Positions 36,945 through 46,635 are shown, counted from the first letter of the stretch. The stretch is 64,000 bases of DNA from Sphingopyxis macrogoltabida (GCF_001314325.1 NZ_CP009429.1:434501-498500), one strand, 5' to 3'. Program-made: numbers and translations. Notes: generated by a model not told the origin, from the letters alone.

Positions 36945-37801
36945 GGCAGCGGCGCCTTGGCGAGCGCGGCCAGCCAGAGCGAACCGAGTTCGACGTCGAT
37001 CCAGTCGGCGGCGAAGGGATCGAGGCCCGAACCGGGATAGAGGCCGAATTCGCCGAAATAGGGCCGCCCGCCGATGTCGTAGAAATCGACGCGCAGGAAG
37101 CTGGTGCCGCGCGCGAGCGTTTCGGCGGCAGCGAGCATGGCGGCGAGCGAAGCCGGCGCTGCGGGGCGGTCGCGCGCCGGGACGAGCTGGCGCCAGTCGC
37201 GGTCGTGCAAAATCCAGCGATGCTGCTCGCCGCGGCCGAGATGGACCTGCACATGCGTCGCCGCGCCGCCGAAGACGTAGATCTTATAGTCGACCGGCAA
37301 GGGCAGGCGGCCGCCGAGCAGGGGCTCGGCAAGCAGGCCGCGGGGCACATCCCGATAGGCCCATTCGTCGAGCCAGCCACCATAGGCGCGGCGCTGCCAG
37401 CGGTCGGCGGCGCGCCGGATGCGGCGCCATTGGCGGGCGCCGGGGGCGCTGCACAGCACGATATTGTGGTTGCAGCCGTGCCGCGCCTTGAGGATCGCGG
37501 GGAGCGCGAACGGCACCGCGGGCGGCAGCCCGGTGCCGGTCCAGAGCGTCGGGACGACCCAGTCGGCGCCGAGCTCGGCGGCCGCGAGGCGCTTTGCCGC
37601 GAGCTTGTCCATCAGCACCGCTTGCGCCGGCGAGCGGTCGTGGAACTTGCGCCACTGGACCAGCTCGGTGAAGCGGCGCGGTGCCGCGAGCCCGAGGCGC
37701 CGCCGGTGACGGACGGCATAGAGGAGTTCGACGCGCAGGCGCGCGAGCAGGGGAATGCTGCGGTTCGGCGCGACGGACGGGTCGAGCGCCGGCGCCGGCA
37801 T
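36941..37801 (-). CDS. TupA-like ATP-grasp protein
   Basis: A 286-residue protein of the TupA-like ATP-grasp group. Recognisable parts are FTELVQWRKFHDRS, VLMDKLAAKRLAA, FALPAILKARHGCNHNIVLC, a Lys-containing VDYKIYVFGG and an acidic metal site FLRVDFYDIGGRPYFGEFGL. Members found in polysaccharide loci are thought to add amino acids or peptides to glycans, and other ATP-grasp enzymes join amino acids to teichuronopeptide-like polymers. Here the gene starts inside the stop of an efflux outer-membrane factor gene (TGATG at 37799-37803), an unusual context. Function unknown. Confidence 0.85.
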   Translation of the reverse strand: MPAPALDPSVAPNRSIPLLARLRVELLYAVRHRRRLGLAAPRRFTELVQWRKFHDRSPAQAVLMDKLAAKRLAAAELGADWVVPTLWTGTGLPPAVPFALPAILKARHGCNHNIVLCSAPGARQWRRIRRAADRWQRRAYGGWLDEWAYRDVPRGLLAEPLLGGRLPLPVDYKIYVFGGAATHVQVHLGRGEQHRWILHDRDWRQLVPARDRPAAPASLAAMLAAAETLARGTSFLRVDFYDIGGRPYFGEFGLYPGSGLDPFAADWIDVELGSLWLAALAKAPLP

Positions 37802-39183
37802 CAGCGTGGCGGCGCGTTCGCGTCGGAGCCGCTGCCGCCGAGCGCCTGATAGAGCGCGACATAGGCGGTGAGGCGATCGGTGCGGAGCTGGATCAGCGCG
37901 AGGTCGACCGCGAGCAGCGCGCGCTGCGCGTCGATCTGTTCGAGATAGGGCGAATAGCCGGCGCGGTAGCGATTGGTCGCGTGGCGCAGCGCATCGGCGA
38001 CCGCAGCGCGCTGGGCGAGCAGCGCCTGTTCCTGGACGCCCAAGCGGTCGATCACCGCGAGCTGGTCCTCGACCTCGCGAAACGCGGTGAGGACGGTACG
38101 GCGATAGGCGAAGGCGGCCTGATCGCGCTGGGCGGTCGCGGCGTCATACTGGCCCTGCAGCCGCCCGCCCTGGAACAATGGCGCCAATATGCTGCCGCCG
38201 ATCGACCAGATACTCACCGGATCGGGGAGCGCCGACGAGATGACGGCGCCCGCCGACGCCGACAGACGGACTTGCGGCAGGAATTGCGCGCGGGCGACGC
38301 GGAGATTGGCGTCGGTCGCGGCGAGCGCATATTCGGCCTGGGCGATGTCGGGACGGCGGCGGACGAGGTCGGAGGGCAGCGCCGCAGGAACCGGCGGCCG
38401 CACCAGCGCATCGAAATCCTGCCCGCGGGCGATTGCGTGCGGCGTATCGCCGACGAGCTGCGACAGCGCATTTTCCTGCCGGGCGATCGCTGCCTCGATG
38501 GCCGGAATCTGCTGCTCGGCGGCGCGATATTCGGCCTCGGCCTGCCGCAGTTCGAGCTGGGACGTATAGCCCGCTTCGGCGCGGTCGCGCGCGATGCGCA
38601 GCGCCTCGCCGCGCGATGTCAGGGTCTGGCGCAGCAATTCGCGCCGCGCGTCGAGCGCGAGCAGGGTGATATAGCCGCTGGCGGTCGCAGCGCTCACCGA
38701 CAGTGTCGCCGCCTCGCGCGCCGCCGCGACCGCCGCCGCATTGGCGCGCGCAGCCTTGACCTGCGCGGCGTTGCGGCCGAACAGGTCTATTTCATAGGCG
38801 GCCTGAAAGGCGGGCTGCGCGGCGAAGCTTTCGGTGGCGACGCCGAAGGGATTGAGCGCGCGCTGCTCGGCGCCCGGCGCGCTGGCGCTCAATGTCGGCA
38901 GCAGCAGCGACCGCGCGACGCGTTCCTGCGCCCGCGCTTCGGCGACGCGCGCGGCGGCGATGGCGAGATCGGCGTTGTTCGCGCGCGCCTGTGCGACCAG
39001 CGCCGCGAGTTGCGGATCGCCGAAGCCGGCCCACCAATCACGGTCGCCGGCTCCGGTCGCCGGCATCGCAGTGCGCCAGTCTGCGGGCGGCGAGATGTTG
39101 CTCGCCTCGGGGCGCGGGGTCAGCGCGGGCATGCAGCCCGCGAGGAGCAGCGGCAGGAGCAGGACCGGACGCGCGAAGCCCAT
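37801..39183 (-). CDS. Outer-membrane efflux lipoprotein (NodT/TolC-type OMF)
   Basis: A 460-residue RND/MFS-type outer-membrane factor. The lipobox LLLAGC is at about residues 12-17, so it is a lipoprotein like NodT and OprM. The two TolC repeats are seen as paired long Ala-rich coiled regions with the ADLAIAAARVAEARAQE and LRVARAQFLPQVRLS segments. ATG 39183 overlaps the stop of the HlyD gene; GTG 39186 is possible. It completes a tripartite export system with the next two genes upstream. Confidence 0.93.
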   Translation of the reverse strand: MGFARPVLLLPLLLAGCMPALTPRPEASNISPPADWRTAMPATGAGDRDWWAGFGDPQLAALVAQARANNADLAIAAARVAEARAQERVARSLLLPTLSASAPGAEQRALNPFGVATESFAAQPAFQAAYEIDLFGRNAAQVKAARANAAAVAAAREAATLSVSAATASGYITLLALDARRELLRQTLTSRGEALRIARDRAEAGYTSQLELRQAEAEYRAAEQQIPAIEAAIARQENALSQLVGDTPHAIARGQDFDALVRPPVPAALPSDLVRRRPDIAQAEYALAATDANLRVARAQFLPQVRLSASAGAVISSALPDPVSIWSIGGSILAPLFQGGRLQGQYDAATAQRDQAAFAYRRTVLTAFREVEDQLAVIDRLGVQEQALLAQRAAVADALRHATNRYRAGYSPYLEQIDAQRALLAVDLALIQLRTDRLTAYVALYQALGGSGSDANAPPR

Positions 39184-40349
39184 CACTCGGCCCCGGTGTG
39201 CACGGTGGCGATCACCGACATGCCGGGGCCCAATCGCGCGGCGAGTTGCTGGTCTTTGTCGATGCGGATGCGCACCGCAATACGCTGCGGCACCTTGACG
39301 AAATTGCCCGATCCGGTGTCGGGCTTGATCACGCTGAATTCGCTCCCCGCCGCCGGCGCGACGCTTTCGACATGGCCCGAAAGCTTGGCGCCGCCGAGCG
39401 CGTCGACACGCAGGGTGGCGCGCTGGCCGACGCGGATATTCGCGGTCTGCGCTTCCTTGAAATTGGCGACGACCCAGTGGCGCTCGGGGACGAGGTACAT
39501 CATCTGCGTGCCCGGATTGACGAGCTGGCCGACGCGCACCGTCACTTCGCTGAGCTTGCCGTCGCGCGGCGCCCGGATCACGGTGTTTTCAAGGTCGATG
39601 TCGGCGAGGCCGCGCGCCGCCTTCGCATTCTCGACCCCCGCCTGCAGCCCGCCGCGGCCGACCCCGACCGAGCGGAGCTGTTCGACGGCGATCTGGCGCT
39701 GCGCCTCGGCCTGGCGCACCGCGGCTTCGGCCTGACGGAGCGCGGCGAGCGTCTGGTCGCGTTCGCGCAGCGACACCGACCCCGCATCGACCAGTTCGCC
39801 GACGCGGCGCATATCGGCCTGCGCCCGCGCGAGCTGCGCGCGTGCGTTGGCGACCGACGCATCCTGAAGCTGGATCTGCGCCTCGGCCGAGCGGCGGCTT
39901 TGTTCGCTGTTGTCGAGCGAGGCCGATTGCGCGGCGATGTTGGCGGTGCCCTGTGCGACGCGCTGGCGATAGATGCGGTCGTCGATCCGCGCGAGCACCT
40001 CGCCCGCCTTGACGCGCTGGAAATCCTGCACGAGCACCGCCGTGACATAGCCGCCGACCTGCGGCGCGATGATCGTCGTCTGGCCGCGGACATAGGCGTT
40101 GTCGGTGGTCTGGCTCGACGGCCTGAACGGTGGCAGGCCCCATGCATAAAGGATGGCGAGCGCGCCGACGAGGATCAGCGCGCCGAACAGGATGATCCGG
40201 CGGCGCGAGCGCGGCGGTTGCCAACCTTCGTCGCTTTCCTCCGCAGGCGCGGCGGCGGGTTCGGGCGGCGGCACCGGTTTCGTTGGCGCCGGCGCAGACT
40301 TCGCGGGCTTCGCCGCGGCTGCGTCGCTTTTCTCAGGCACGTCGTTCAT
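39183..40349 (-). CDS. HlyD/EmrA family membrane-fusion protein
   Basis: A 388-residue periplasmic adaptor. An N-terminal cytoplasmic segment is rich in Ala, Pro and Lys (about residues 8-45), then one membrane helix (RIILFGALILVGALAILYAW), a lipoyl-like half (APQVGGYVTAVLVQDFQRVK), a long coiled-coil hairpin (about 120-230), and the second lipoyl half and barrel (IRAPRDGKLSEVTVRVGQLV). This is the EmrA/HlyD pattern. It starts with a four-base overlap with the transporter gene and ends in TGATG with the OMF gene. Confidence 0.93.
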   Translation of the reverse strand: MNDVPEKSDAAAAKPAKSAPAPTKPVPPPEPAAAPAEESDEGWQPPRSRRRIILFGALILVGALAILYAWGLPPFRPSSQTTDNAYVRGQTTIIAPQVGGYVTAVLVQDFQRVKAGEVLARIDDRIYRQRVAQGTANIAAQSASLDNSEQSRRSAEAQIQLQDASVANARAQLARAQADMRRVGELVDAGSVSLRERDQTLAALRQAEAAVRQAEAQRQIAVEQLRSVGVGRGGLQAGVENAKAARGLADIDLENTVIRAPRDGKLSEVTVRVGQLVNPGTQMMYLVPERHWVVANFKEAQTANIRVGQRATLRVDALGGAKLSGHVESVAPAAGSEFSVIKPDTGSGNFVKVPQRIAVRIRIDKDQQLAARLGPGMSVIATVHTGAE

Positions 40350-42031
40350 TGGTTTCCCGCCCTCATTTTCTGAAGCGCCTCGAGTTCGGCGGCGAGTGGA
40401 TTGAAGCCGCGCCGGCGATCGTAGAGCCAGCGCACGAACATGACGACAAAGGCAAGCGCCGATAGCGCGCCGATGACGAAGAAAGTGTCGTTGAAGGCGA
40501 GGATCGCCGCCTCGCGCGCCGCTTCGCGTACGACCTGCGCGCCGGCGCTGGCACTGCGCAGCGCCGGATCGGTCATCGTCCCCGTCAGGCCGTTCGCGAG
40601 GGTCGCGATGCCCTGCGCGACATCGGGGTTGCCCGGCGACAGGCTCTGGCCGAGCGTCATCAGGTGCGATTTGGTGCGCAGCGTGTGGAAGGCCGACAGT
40701 GCGGCGACCCCGGCAAGGCCGCCGAGCGTCTGCGACAGGCCGAACACCGCGACGAAGCTGACCAGATAGGACGGCCCCTTGGTCAGCGCGCGGAGCAGCC
40801 CCTCCATCAGCATCGGGCCCATGAAATAGACCGCGGCAAAGGCGATCGCGGCCTGCGAGAAATAGAGGTTCATCGGACCCGTGCGCAGCCCCGAATGGGT
40901 GTCGAGAAAGGCCCCGATCGCGATCACCGCCAGCGACACGAGCGTCTGGCGGCGAAGATCCATCGGATTGAGCGTGACGATCGACAGCAACGCCCCGGCG
41001 AGCGTCGCCACCGCCAGCACCGCGTAATAGGAAACGAGCTGGTCGTTGACGAGGCCGATCGACGACAGGAGGCCGGTCGCGCCGAAATTTTGCTCCGACG
41101 TCAGCACGCGCACGAGCGCCCCGGTCAGGGCGAATTTGACGAGGTCGCGGCTGCCCATCCAGCGCGTCTGGAGCATCGGGTTCTTGCGGTTGTGCTCGAT
41201 CAGGAAGGCGGTGCCGATCAGCACTACCGACGCGGCAAGCGCACCGCCGAGCCAAGGCGTCGACCACCACTGGATGCGCCCCTGAACGAGGAAGGCGCAG
41301 AGCAGCCCTACCCCGGTCGCGAGCATCGGGAAGGTGAGGAGATCGAGCTTTTCGAACGAGCGGATCGTCTCGCCCGGGGGCAGGTGGAGGATGTTGACGA
41401 GCCCGAAGGCGACGAGCGACATCGCGAATTGCAGCACGAACAGATTGGCGATGTCGCCGTCGGCGAGCAGCAGCGGCGAAATCGCGCGCGCCAGCGGCAC
41501 CGCCACTTGGGTGAGCCCGATCGCGAGCAGGAAGCCCGCAATACGCTTTTCCTGCGGCAGCCCCTGCATCAGGTAGAAGGCGGCAAGCGTGGTGAGGCCG
41601 CTCGCCGCGATCCCCGAAACGCCGCGCGCGATCAGCTCCATCCGGTAGCCGGCGTCGAAAAGCTGCAGGAAATTGGCGAGCAGCAGCGCGAGCATCATCG
41701 CGCGGACGAAGCGCTGGATGCCGAATTGCTGGCGCGACTTGTAGAGCAGGATGCTCATGCACGCGTTGGTCATATTATAGGCGACGGTGACCCAGCCGGC
41801 ATCGACCGGGGTCAGGTCGAGATGCCCCTGCAATGCGGTGAGATTGGCGATCAGCATCCCGTTCTGGAAACCGCCGACGATCGCGAGGAAGACGCCGATC
41901 AGGAAATAGGCGACCTTGCGGCGCGCCGGATGGTCGGGCGACGCGGGCGACCCCGGCATGAACGGGCGCTCGTGGGGTTTGAAGACATAATCGCTGCCAC
42001 CGGGGGCAGGGGACGAACGCGACTCAGCCAT
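40346..42031 (-). CDS. DHA2-type MFS drug efflux transporter (EmrB-like)
   Basis: A 561-residue MFS transporter with about 14 membrane helices. TPVDAGWVTVAYNMTNACMS replaces the usual DHA2 helix-2 motif, and QMQGLPQEKR-like YLMQGLPQEKRIAGFLLAIG lies in the motif C region. EmrB-type pumps export hydrophobic compounds in exchange for protons through an EmrA-type adaptor and an outer-membrane channel, both encoded directly downstream. It is the first gene of a four-gene operon whose every junction overlaps. Confidence 0.92.
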   Translation of the reverse strand: MAESRSSPAPGGSDYVFKPHERPFMPGSPASPDHPARRKVAYFLIGVFLAIVGGFQNGMLIANLTALQGHLDLTPVDAGWVTVAYNMTNACMSILLYKSRQQFGIQRFVRAMMLALLLANFLQLFDAGYRMELIARGVSGIAASGLTTLAAFYLMQGLPQEKRIAGFLLAIGLTQVAVPLARAISPLLLADGDIANLFVLQFAMSLVAFGLVNILHLPPGETIRSFEKLDLLTFPMLATGVGLLCAFLVQGRIQWWSTPWLGGALAASVVLIGTAFLIEHNRKNPMLQTRWMGSRDLVKFALTGALVRVLTSEQNFGATGLLSSIGLVNDQLVSYYAVLAVATLAGALLSIVTLNPMDLRRQTLVSLAVIAIGAFLDTHSGLRTGPMNLYFSQAAIAFAAVYFMGPMLMEGLLRALTKGPSYLVSFVAVFGLSQTLGGLAGVAALSAFHTLRTKSHLMTLGQSLSPGNPDVAQGIATLANGLTGTMTDPALRSASAGAQVVREAAREAAILAFNDTFFVIGALSALAFVVMFVRWLYDRRRGFNPLAAELEALQKMRAGNQ

Positions 42032-42092
42032 CGCGCATAGCGATAGACCTTCGCGGCGCCGGTTTCGACCTGTTTCAGTCGCGCCCCCAAGG

Positions 42093-43001
42093 TCAGGACG
42101 CGAGCCGTTCGGCGAGGAAGTCGATGAAGACGCGAACGCGCGCCGGCAAGGTCGAGCCGCCGAGGAACAGGGCGTGAAAAGGCTCGATATCGCCGGGGTT
42201 ATAATCGGCGAGCAGTTCGACGAGGCGGCCGTCGGCGAGCGCGTCGGCGACGTTGAAACGGCCGACGCGGGCGATGCCGACCCCGTCGATGGCGAGCTGG
42301 ACGACGGTATCGCCGTTATTCGCTTCGACCGCGGGCGTGATCGGCAGCTCGAAGACTTGGCCCGCGCGCGCGAACGGCCACCACGGCTGGCGGCGGCGGA
42401 AATTGAAGCCGAGGCAGCGGTGGGCGAGCAGTTCCTCGGGCTCGGCGGGGATGCCGTGGCGTGCCAGATAGGCGGGCGAGGCGATCACGACGCGGTCGCT
42501 TTCGCCCAGTCGCCGGGCGATCAGCGGGCTGTCGGGGAGCGGCCCGATGCGGATCGCGACGTCGGCGCGTTCCTCGACGAGGTCGATCACCGTATCGGTC
42601 AGGCTGATGTCGACGAGAATGCCCGGATAAAGGTCGAGGAATTCGCCGAGCAGCGGCACGATCCGGGTGCGGCCATAGGACAGCGTGGTGCTGACGCGCA
42701 GGCGTCCGCGCGGCGCCGCCTGCTCGCCGATCGCCTGTTCGACCTCGGCAAGATCGGCGAGGATGCGGCGCGCGGCGTGATAATAAGCCTCGCCGTCGGC
42801 GGTCATCGCGAGGGCGCGGGTCGAGCGAAGCAGCAGCCGGGCGCCGAGCCGCGCCTCGATGCGGTCGATCGTCCGGCTGACCGCCGACGGCGTCAGGCCG
42901 AGGATGCGGCCCGCGGCCGAAAAGCTGCCCTTGTCGATCACCGCGACAAAAATCTCCATCGCCCGGGCGCGATCGCCGCCTTCGTCCATCTTTGCGTTCA
43001 A
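42093..43001 (-). CDS. LysR family transcriptional regulator
   Basis: A 302-residue LysR-type regulator. The N-terminal helix-turn-helix includes FSAAGRILGLTPSAVSRTID and the dimerisation helix GARLLLRSTRALAMTADGEA. The C-terminal substrate-binding domain contains RLRVSTTLSYGRTRI and ADVAIRIGPLPDSPLIAR. It is divergent from the MFS gene at 43091, with 89 bases between start codons, and probably controls it. The sequence type is close to the large group regulating small-molecule efflux and SDR genes; the effector is unknown. Confidence 0.93.
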   Translation of the reverse strand: MNAKMDEGGDRARAMEIFVAVIDKGSFSAAGRILGLTPSAVSRTIDRIEARLGARLLLRSTRALAMTADGEAYYHAARRILADLAEVEQAIGEQAAPRGRLRVSTTLSYGRTRIVPLLGEFLDLYPGILVDISLTDTVIDLVEERADVAIRIGPLPDSPLIARRLGESDRVVIASPAYLARHGIPAEPEELLAHRCLGFNFRRRQPWWPFARAGQVFELPITPAVEANNGDTVVQLAIDGVGIARVGRFNVADALADGRLVELLADYNPGDIEPFHALFLGGSTLPARVRVFIDFLAERLAS

Positions 43002-43090
43002 TTCAAAAATCCTTCGCGCAACATCCCTCTAATTCCGGCGATGCGTCCGATCCATTTATGCCTCCAATTCGTAACCGAAAGGGTGGACGC

Positions 43091-44257
43091 ATGAAACTCA
43101 ATTTCCCGCTGCTGGCGCTGGCGACCGGCGCCTTCGGGATCGGCATCACCGAATTCGCGCCGATGGGGCTGCTTCCCGACATGGCCGAGGGGTTGGGGGT
43201 TTCGATCCCCGCCGCAGGGCTGCTCGTCTCGGCCTATGCGCTCGGGGTGATGCTCGGCGCGCCGCTGATGACGCTGACCACCGCGCGGATGAAGCGGCGT
43301 ACCTTGCTGATCGCCCTGATGGGCATCTTCACCCTCGGCAACTTCCTGTCGGCGATCGCCAGCGACTATGCGATGCTGATGGTCGCGCGCGTCATCACCT
43401 CGCTGAACCATGGCGCTTTCTTCGGGGTCGGATCGGTCGTCGCGGCGAGCATCGTGGCGCCCGAAAAGCGCGCGAGCGCGGTCGCGGCGATGTTCATGGG
43501 GCTGACGCTCGCCAATGTGATCGGGGTCCCGCTGGCGCCATGGATCGGCGAAAGCTTCGGCTGGCGTACCGCGTTCGGCGGCATCGCGGTCTGGGGGCTG
43601 GTCACCATGGCCGCGCTGTGGTTCGCGCTGCCCGATACGCCGCAACCGGCGGGCGGCGACATGCGCGCCGAACTCGGCGTGTTCCGGCGCCGCGAGGTGC
43701 TCGTCGCGCTGGCGCTGACCGCGATCGGTTCGGCGGCGATGTTCACCGTCTTCACCTATATCGCGCCGATCCTGAAGGAGGCGACCGGCATCGGCACGCT
43801 GCATGTCACCGCAATGCTGGTCATCTACGGCCTCGGCCTCACCCTCGGCAACTGGCTGGGCGGGGTGTTCGCCGACCGGTCGATCGACCGGACGCTGATC
43901 GTCTCGCTCGCCGGGCTCGCTGCGACGCTGCTGATTTTCGCTGCCGCGATGTTCCAACCGCTCGCCGCCGCAGTCACCATCTTCGTCTGGGGCATCGCGA
44001 CCTTTGCCATCGTCCCGCCGCTGCAGATGCGGGTGATGGAAGCGGCGTCGGACGCGCCGAATCTGGCTTCGGCGGTCAATATCGGCGCCTTCAATCTTGG
44101 CAATGCGATCGGCGCGGCGGTCGGCGGGGGCGTGATCGGCGTCGGCCTCGGTTTCCCGGCGGTGTCGATCGCGGGGGCGGTGATGGCGGTCGCAGGCCTT
44201 GTCATCGTGCTGGTCTCGCGAAAGAAAGTCGCGGGCGGCGCGGCGATCGCGGTCTGA
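43091..44257 (+). CDS. MFS transporter, DHA1 type (AraJ-like efflux permease)
   Basis: A 388-residue protein with 12 membrane helices. The N-terminal FGIGITEFAPMGLLPDMAEG is typical of the AraJ/YdhP DHA1 group, and motif A is GAPLMTLTTARMKRRTL. Such proteins export sugars, arabinose-like compounds or drugs. Start ATG 43091 has GGGTGGA upstream; earlier in-frame sequence lies in the regulator gene and the intergenic region. It is divergent from, and probably controlled by, the LysR gene. Confidence 0.9.
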   Translation: MKLNFPLLALATGAFGIGITEFAPMGLLPDMAEGLGVSIPAAGLLVSAYALGVMLGAPLMTLTTARMKRRTLLIALMGIFTLGNFLSAIASDYAMLMVARVITSLNHGAFFGVGSVVAASIVAPEKRASAVAAMFMGLTLANVIGVPLAPWIGESFGWRTAFGGIAVWGLVTMAALWFALPDTPQPAGGDMRAELGVFRRREVLVALALTAIGSAAMFTVFTYIAPILKEATGIGTLHVTAMLVIYGLGLTLGNWLGGVFADRSIDRTLIVSLAGLAATLLIFAAAMFQPLAAAVTIFVWGIATFAIVPPLQMRVMEAASDAPNLASAVNIGAFNLGNAIGAAVGGGVIGVGLGFPAVSIAGAVMAVAGLVIVLVSRKKVAGGAAIAV

Positions 44258-44276
44258 GCAGCGATTTTTGCCATCA

Positions 44277-44313
44277 ATCGAAAAATTCGATCACAGGCGT
44301 AGATATTTTCGCT
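44277..44313 (+). promoter_or_regulatory. Possible OxyR-type binding site upstream of ahpC
   Basis: Perfect palindrome ATCG-AAAAATT-CGAT (44277-44291), a 7-base gap, then GTAG-ATATTTT-CGCT (44299-44313). The 4-7-4 halves with a 7-base gap follow the layout of OxyR tetramer sites (ATAG-N7-CTAT repeated), and ahpC is a classic OxyR target. The second half is poor, and no oxyR gene is in the window. Score reflects layout rather than strong base identity. Confidence 0.4.
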
Positions 44314-44370
44314 TTTCGCGATGCAACATAAATGGCTAGGGGGAGCCTCCAACCACAAAGGAGGCTCTCC

Positions 44371-44934
44371 ATGTCCGTTCTCAACACCACCCTCAAACCC
44401 TTCAAAGCGACCGCGTTCAAGGACGGCAAGTTCGTCGACATCACCGACGCCGACGTGAAGGGCAAGTGGGCGGTCTTCTTCTTCTACCCGGCCGACTTCA
44501 CTTTCGTCTGCCCGACCGAGCTCGAAGATCTCGCCGACATCTATCCGACGCTGCAAAAGATGGGCGTCGAGGTCTATTCGGTGTCGACCGACACGCATTT
44601 CTGCCACAAGGCCTGGCACGACACGTCGCCGGCGATCGGCAAGATCAACTATTATATGGTCGGCGACCAGAACCACACGCTGTCGAACAATTTCGAAGTG
44701 CTGCGTGAAGGCGTCGGCCTGGCCGACCGCGGTACCTTCGTGCTCGACCCGCAGGGCGAAATCCAGCTCCTCGAAATCACCCCCGAGGGTGTGGGCCGCA
44801 ACGCCGCCGAACTGCTCCGCAAGATCAAGGCGCTGCAATATTGGGTCAGCCACCCGGGCGAAGTTTGCCCCGCGAAGTGGGAAGAGGGCGCCGAAACGCT
44901 CGCCCCCTCGCTCGACCTCGTCGGCAAGATCTAA
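44371..44934 (+). CDS. ahpC: Alkyl hydroperoxide reductase subunit C (peroxiredoxin)
   Basis: A 187-residue typical 2-Cys peroxiredoxin that reduces H2O2 and organic hydroperoxides. The peroxidatic Cys is in [14 protein letters not shown] near residue 47 and the resolving Cys is in [13 protein letters not shown] near residue 166, the AhpC arrangement. A strong AAGGAGG lies six bases ahead of the ATG. It is reduced by AhpF, encoded next. A perfect palindrome upstream may bind OxyR. Confidence 0.98.
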   Translation: MSVLNTTLKPFKATAFKDGKFVDITDADVKGKWAVFFFYPADFTFVCPTELEDLADIYPTLQKMGVEVYSVSTDTHFCHKAWHDTSPAIGKINYYMVGDQNHTLSNNFEVLREGVGLADRGTFVLDPQGEIQLLEITPEGVGRNAAELLRKIKALQYWVSHPGEVCPAKWEEGAETLAPSLDLVGKI

Positions 44935-44954
44935 GCTCAACGACTACTGCCGGA

Positions 44955-44979
44955 GGGGCGGCGGCACGACCGCCGCCCC
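44955..44979 (+). terminator. Strong hairpin between ahpC and ahpF, probable attenuating terminator
   Basis: Perfect 10-bp G+C-only stem GGGGCGGCGG (44955-44964) and CCGCCGCCCC (44970-44979) with a 5-base loop CACGA, followed by ACGGTTTCTCTT. It sits 21 bases after the ahpC stop. It would reduce ahpF transcription or stabilise the ahpC mRNA end, matching the higher need for AhpC. Confidence 0.65.
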
Positions 44980-45016
44980 ACGGTTTCTCTTCCCCTTTCC
45001 GCAGGAGCTCTCCCCC

Positions 45017-46600
45017 ATGCTCGACGCCAATCTGAAGCAGCAGCTTCAAGGCCTCCTCACGAATCTTCGTGAACCGATCGAACTGATCGCGTCGCTGGGC
45101 GACGATGCCAAGTCGGCCGAGCTGGCGGGCCTCCTCGACGATATAGCCGCGCTGTCGGACAAGGTCAGCGTGACCCGCGCCGACGACGATGCGCGCCGCC
45201 CCAGCTTCCTGATCCGCCGCACCGGCGACGCCAATGTCGCGGTCCGTTTCGCCGGCATCCCGATGGGGCATGAATTCACTTCGCTCGTCCTCGCGCTGCT
45301 CCAGGTCGGCGGCCATCCGCCGAAGGTGGCGCCCGAGGTGCTGGAGCAGGTCGCGGCGCTCGACGGCGACTATCATTTCGAGACCTATTTCTCGCTGTCG
45401 TGCCAGAACTGCCCTGACATCGTGCAGGCGCTCAACCTGATGAGCGTCGTCAACCCGCGCATCACCCACACCGCGATCGACGGCGGGCTGTTCCAGGCCG
45501 AGGTCGAGGATCGCAAGATCATGGCGGTGCCGACGATCTTCCTGAACGGCGAGAATTTCGGTCAGGGCCGCATGGAGCTCGAACAGATAATCGCGAAGCT
45601 CGACAGCGGCGCCGAGGCCAAGGCCGCCGAGAAGATCGCCGCCAAGGAGGCGTTTGACGTGCTCGTCGTCGGTGGCGGCCCCGCGGGTGCCGCGGCCGCG
45701 ATCTATGCGGCGCGCAAGGGCATCCGCACCGGCATCGCAGCCGAGCGCTTCGGCGGGCAGGTGCTCGACACGATGGCGATCGAGAATTTCATCTCGGTCC
45801 AGCACACCGAAGGGCCGAAGCTGGTCGCGCAGCTCGAACAGCACGTCAAAGACTATGACGTCGACATCATGAACCTGCAACGCGCCGAGAAACTGATCCC
45901 CGCGAAGACCGAAGGCGGCCTGCACGAAGTGAAGCTCGCCAGCGGCGCATCGCTGAAGGCGCGCACCGTGATCCTCTCGACCGGCGCGCGCTGGCGCCAG
46001 CTCGGCGTGCCGGGCGAGGATGCCTATCGCAACAAGGGCGTCGCCTATTGCCCGCATTGCGACGGCCCGCTCTACAAGGGCAAGCGCGTCGCGGTGATTG
46101 GTGGCGGCAACAGCGGTGTCGAGGCGGCGATCGACCTTGCCGGCCTCGTCGCGCACGTCACGTTGATCGAGTATGACAGCGAGCTGCGCGCCGATGCGGT
46201 GTTGCAGCGCAAATTGGCCAGCCTGCCCAACGTCAAGATCATCACCTCGGCGCTGACCACCGAAGTGCTCGGCGACGGCGAGAAGGTGACGGGACTTTCG
46301 TACAAGGACCGCAACAAGGACGAACTGCACCAGATCGAGCTCGAAGGCATTTTCGTCCAGATCGGCCTCGTTCCGAACACCGAATGGCTTAAGGACAGCG
46401 TCACCCTGTCGCGCCACGGCGAGATCGAAGTCGATCATCGCGGCGAGACAAGCCAGAAGGGCATCTTCGCGGCGGGCGACTGCACGACGGTGCCGTACAA
46501 GCAGATCGTCATCGCGATGGGCGAAGGGTCGAAGGCGGCGCTGTCGGCGTTCGACTATATGATCCGCCTGCCGGCCGAGGTGGAAGCCGCGGCGGCGTAG
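45017..46600 (+). CDS. ahpF: Alkyl hydroperoxide reductase subunit F
   Basis: A 527-residue flavoenzyme that passes electrons from NAD(P)H to AhpC. The N-terminal glutaredoxin-like double-fold domain has a CxxC in [10 protein letters not shown] near residue 130. The FAD-binding [17 protein letters not shown] follows near 220, the redox CPHC is in AYCPHCDGP near 350, and the NAD-binding [16 protein letters not shown] follows. The start ATG 45017 has GCAGGAG upstream. It is separated from ahpC by a hairpin and followed by a bidirectional terminator. Confidence 0.97.
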   Translation: MLDANLKQQLQGLLTNLREPIELIASLGDDAKSAELAGLLDDIAALSDKVSVTRADDDARRPSFLIRRTGDANVAVRFAGIPMGHEFTSLVLALLQVGGHPPKVAPEVLEQVAALDGDYHFETYFSLSCQNCPDIVQALNLMSVVNPRITHTAIDGGLFQAEVEDRKIMAVPTIFLNGENFGQGRMELEQIIAKLDSGAEAKAAEKIAAKEAFDVLVVGGGPAGAAAAIYAARKGIRTGIAAERFGGQVLDTMAIENFISVQHTEGPKLVAQLEQHVKDYDVDIMNLQRAEKLIPAKTEGGLHEVKLASGASLKARTVILSTGARWRQLGVPGEDAYRNKGVAYCPHCDGPLYKGKRVAVIGGGNSGVEAAIDLAGLVAHVTLIEYDSELRADAVLQRKLASLPNVKIITSALTTEVLGDGEKVTGLSYKDRNKDELHQIELEGIFVQIGLVPNTEWLKDSVTLSRHGEIEVDHRGETSQKGIFAAGDCTTVPYKQIVIAMGEGSKAALSAFDYMIRLPAEVEAAAA

Positions 46601-46604
46601 GATA

Positions 46605-46635
46605 ATCCTCCCCATCGCAAGTCGATGGGGAGGAT
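46605..46635. terminator. Bidirectional hairpin between converging ahpF and AraC-type genes
   Basis: Perfect 13-bp stem ATCCTCCCCATCG (46605-46617) and CGATGGGGAGGAT (46623-46635) with a 5-base loop CAAGT. It starts four bases after the ahpF stop and touches the stop codon of the regulator gene on the other strand. Confidence 0.8.
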
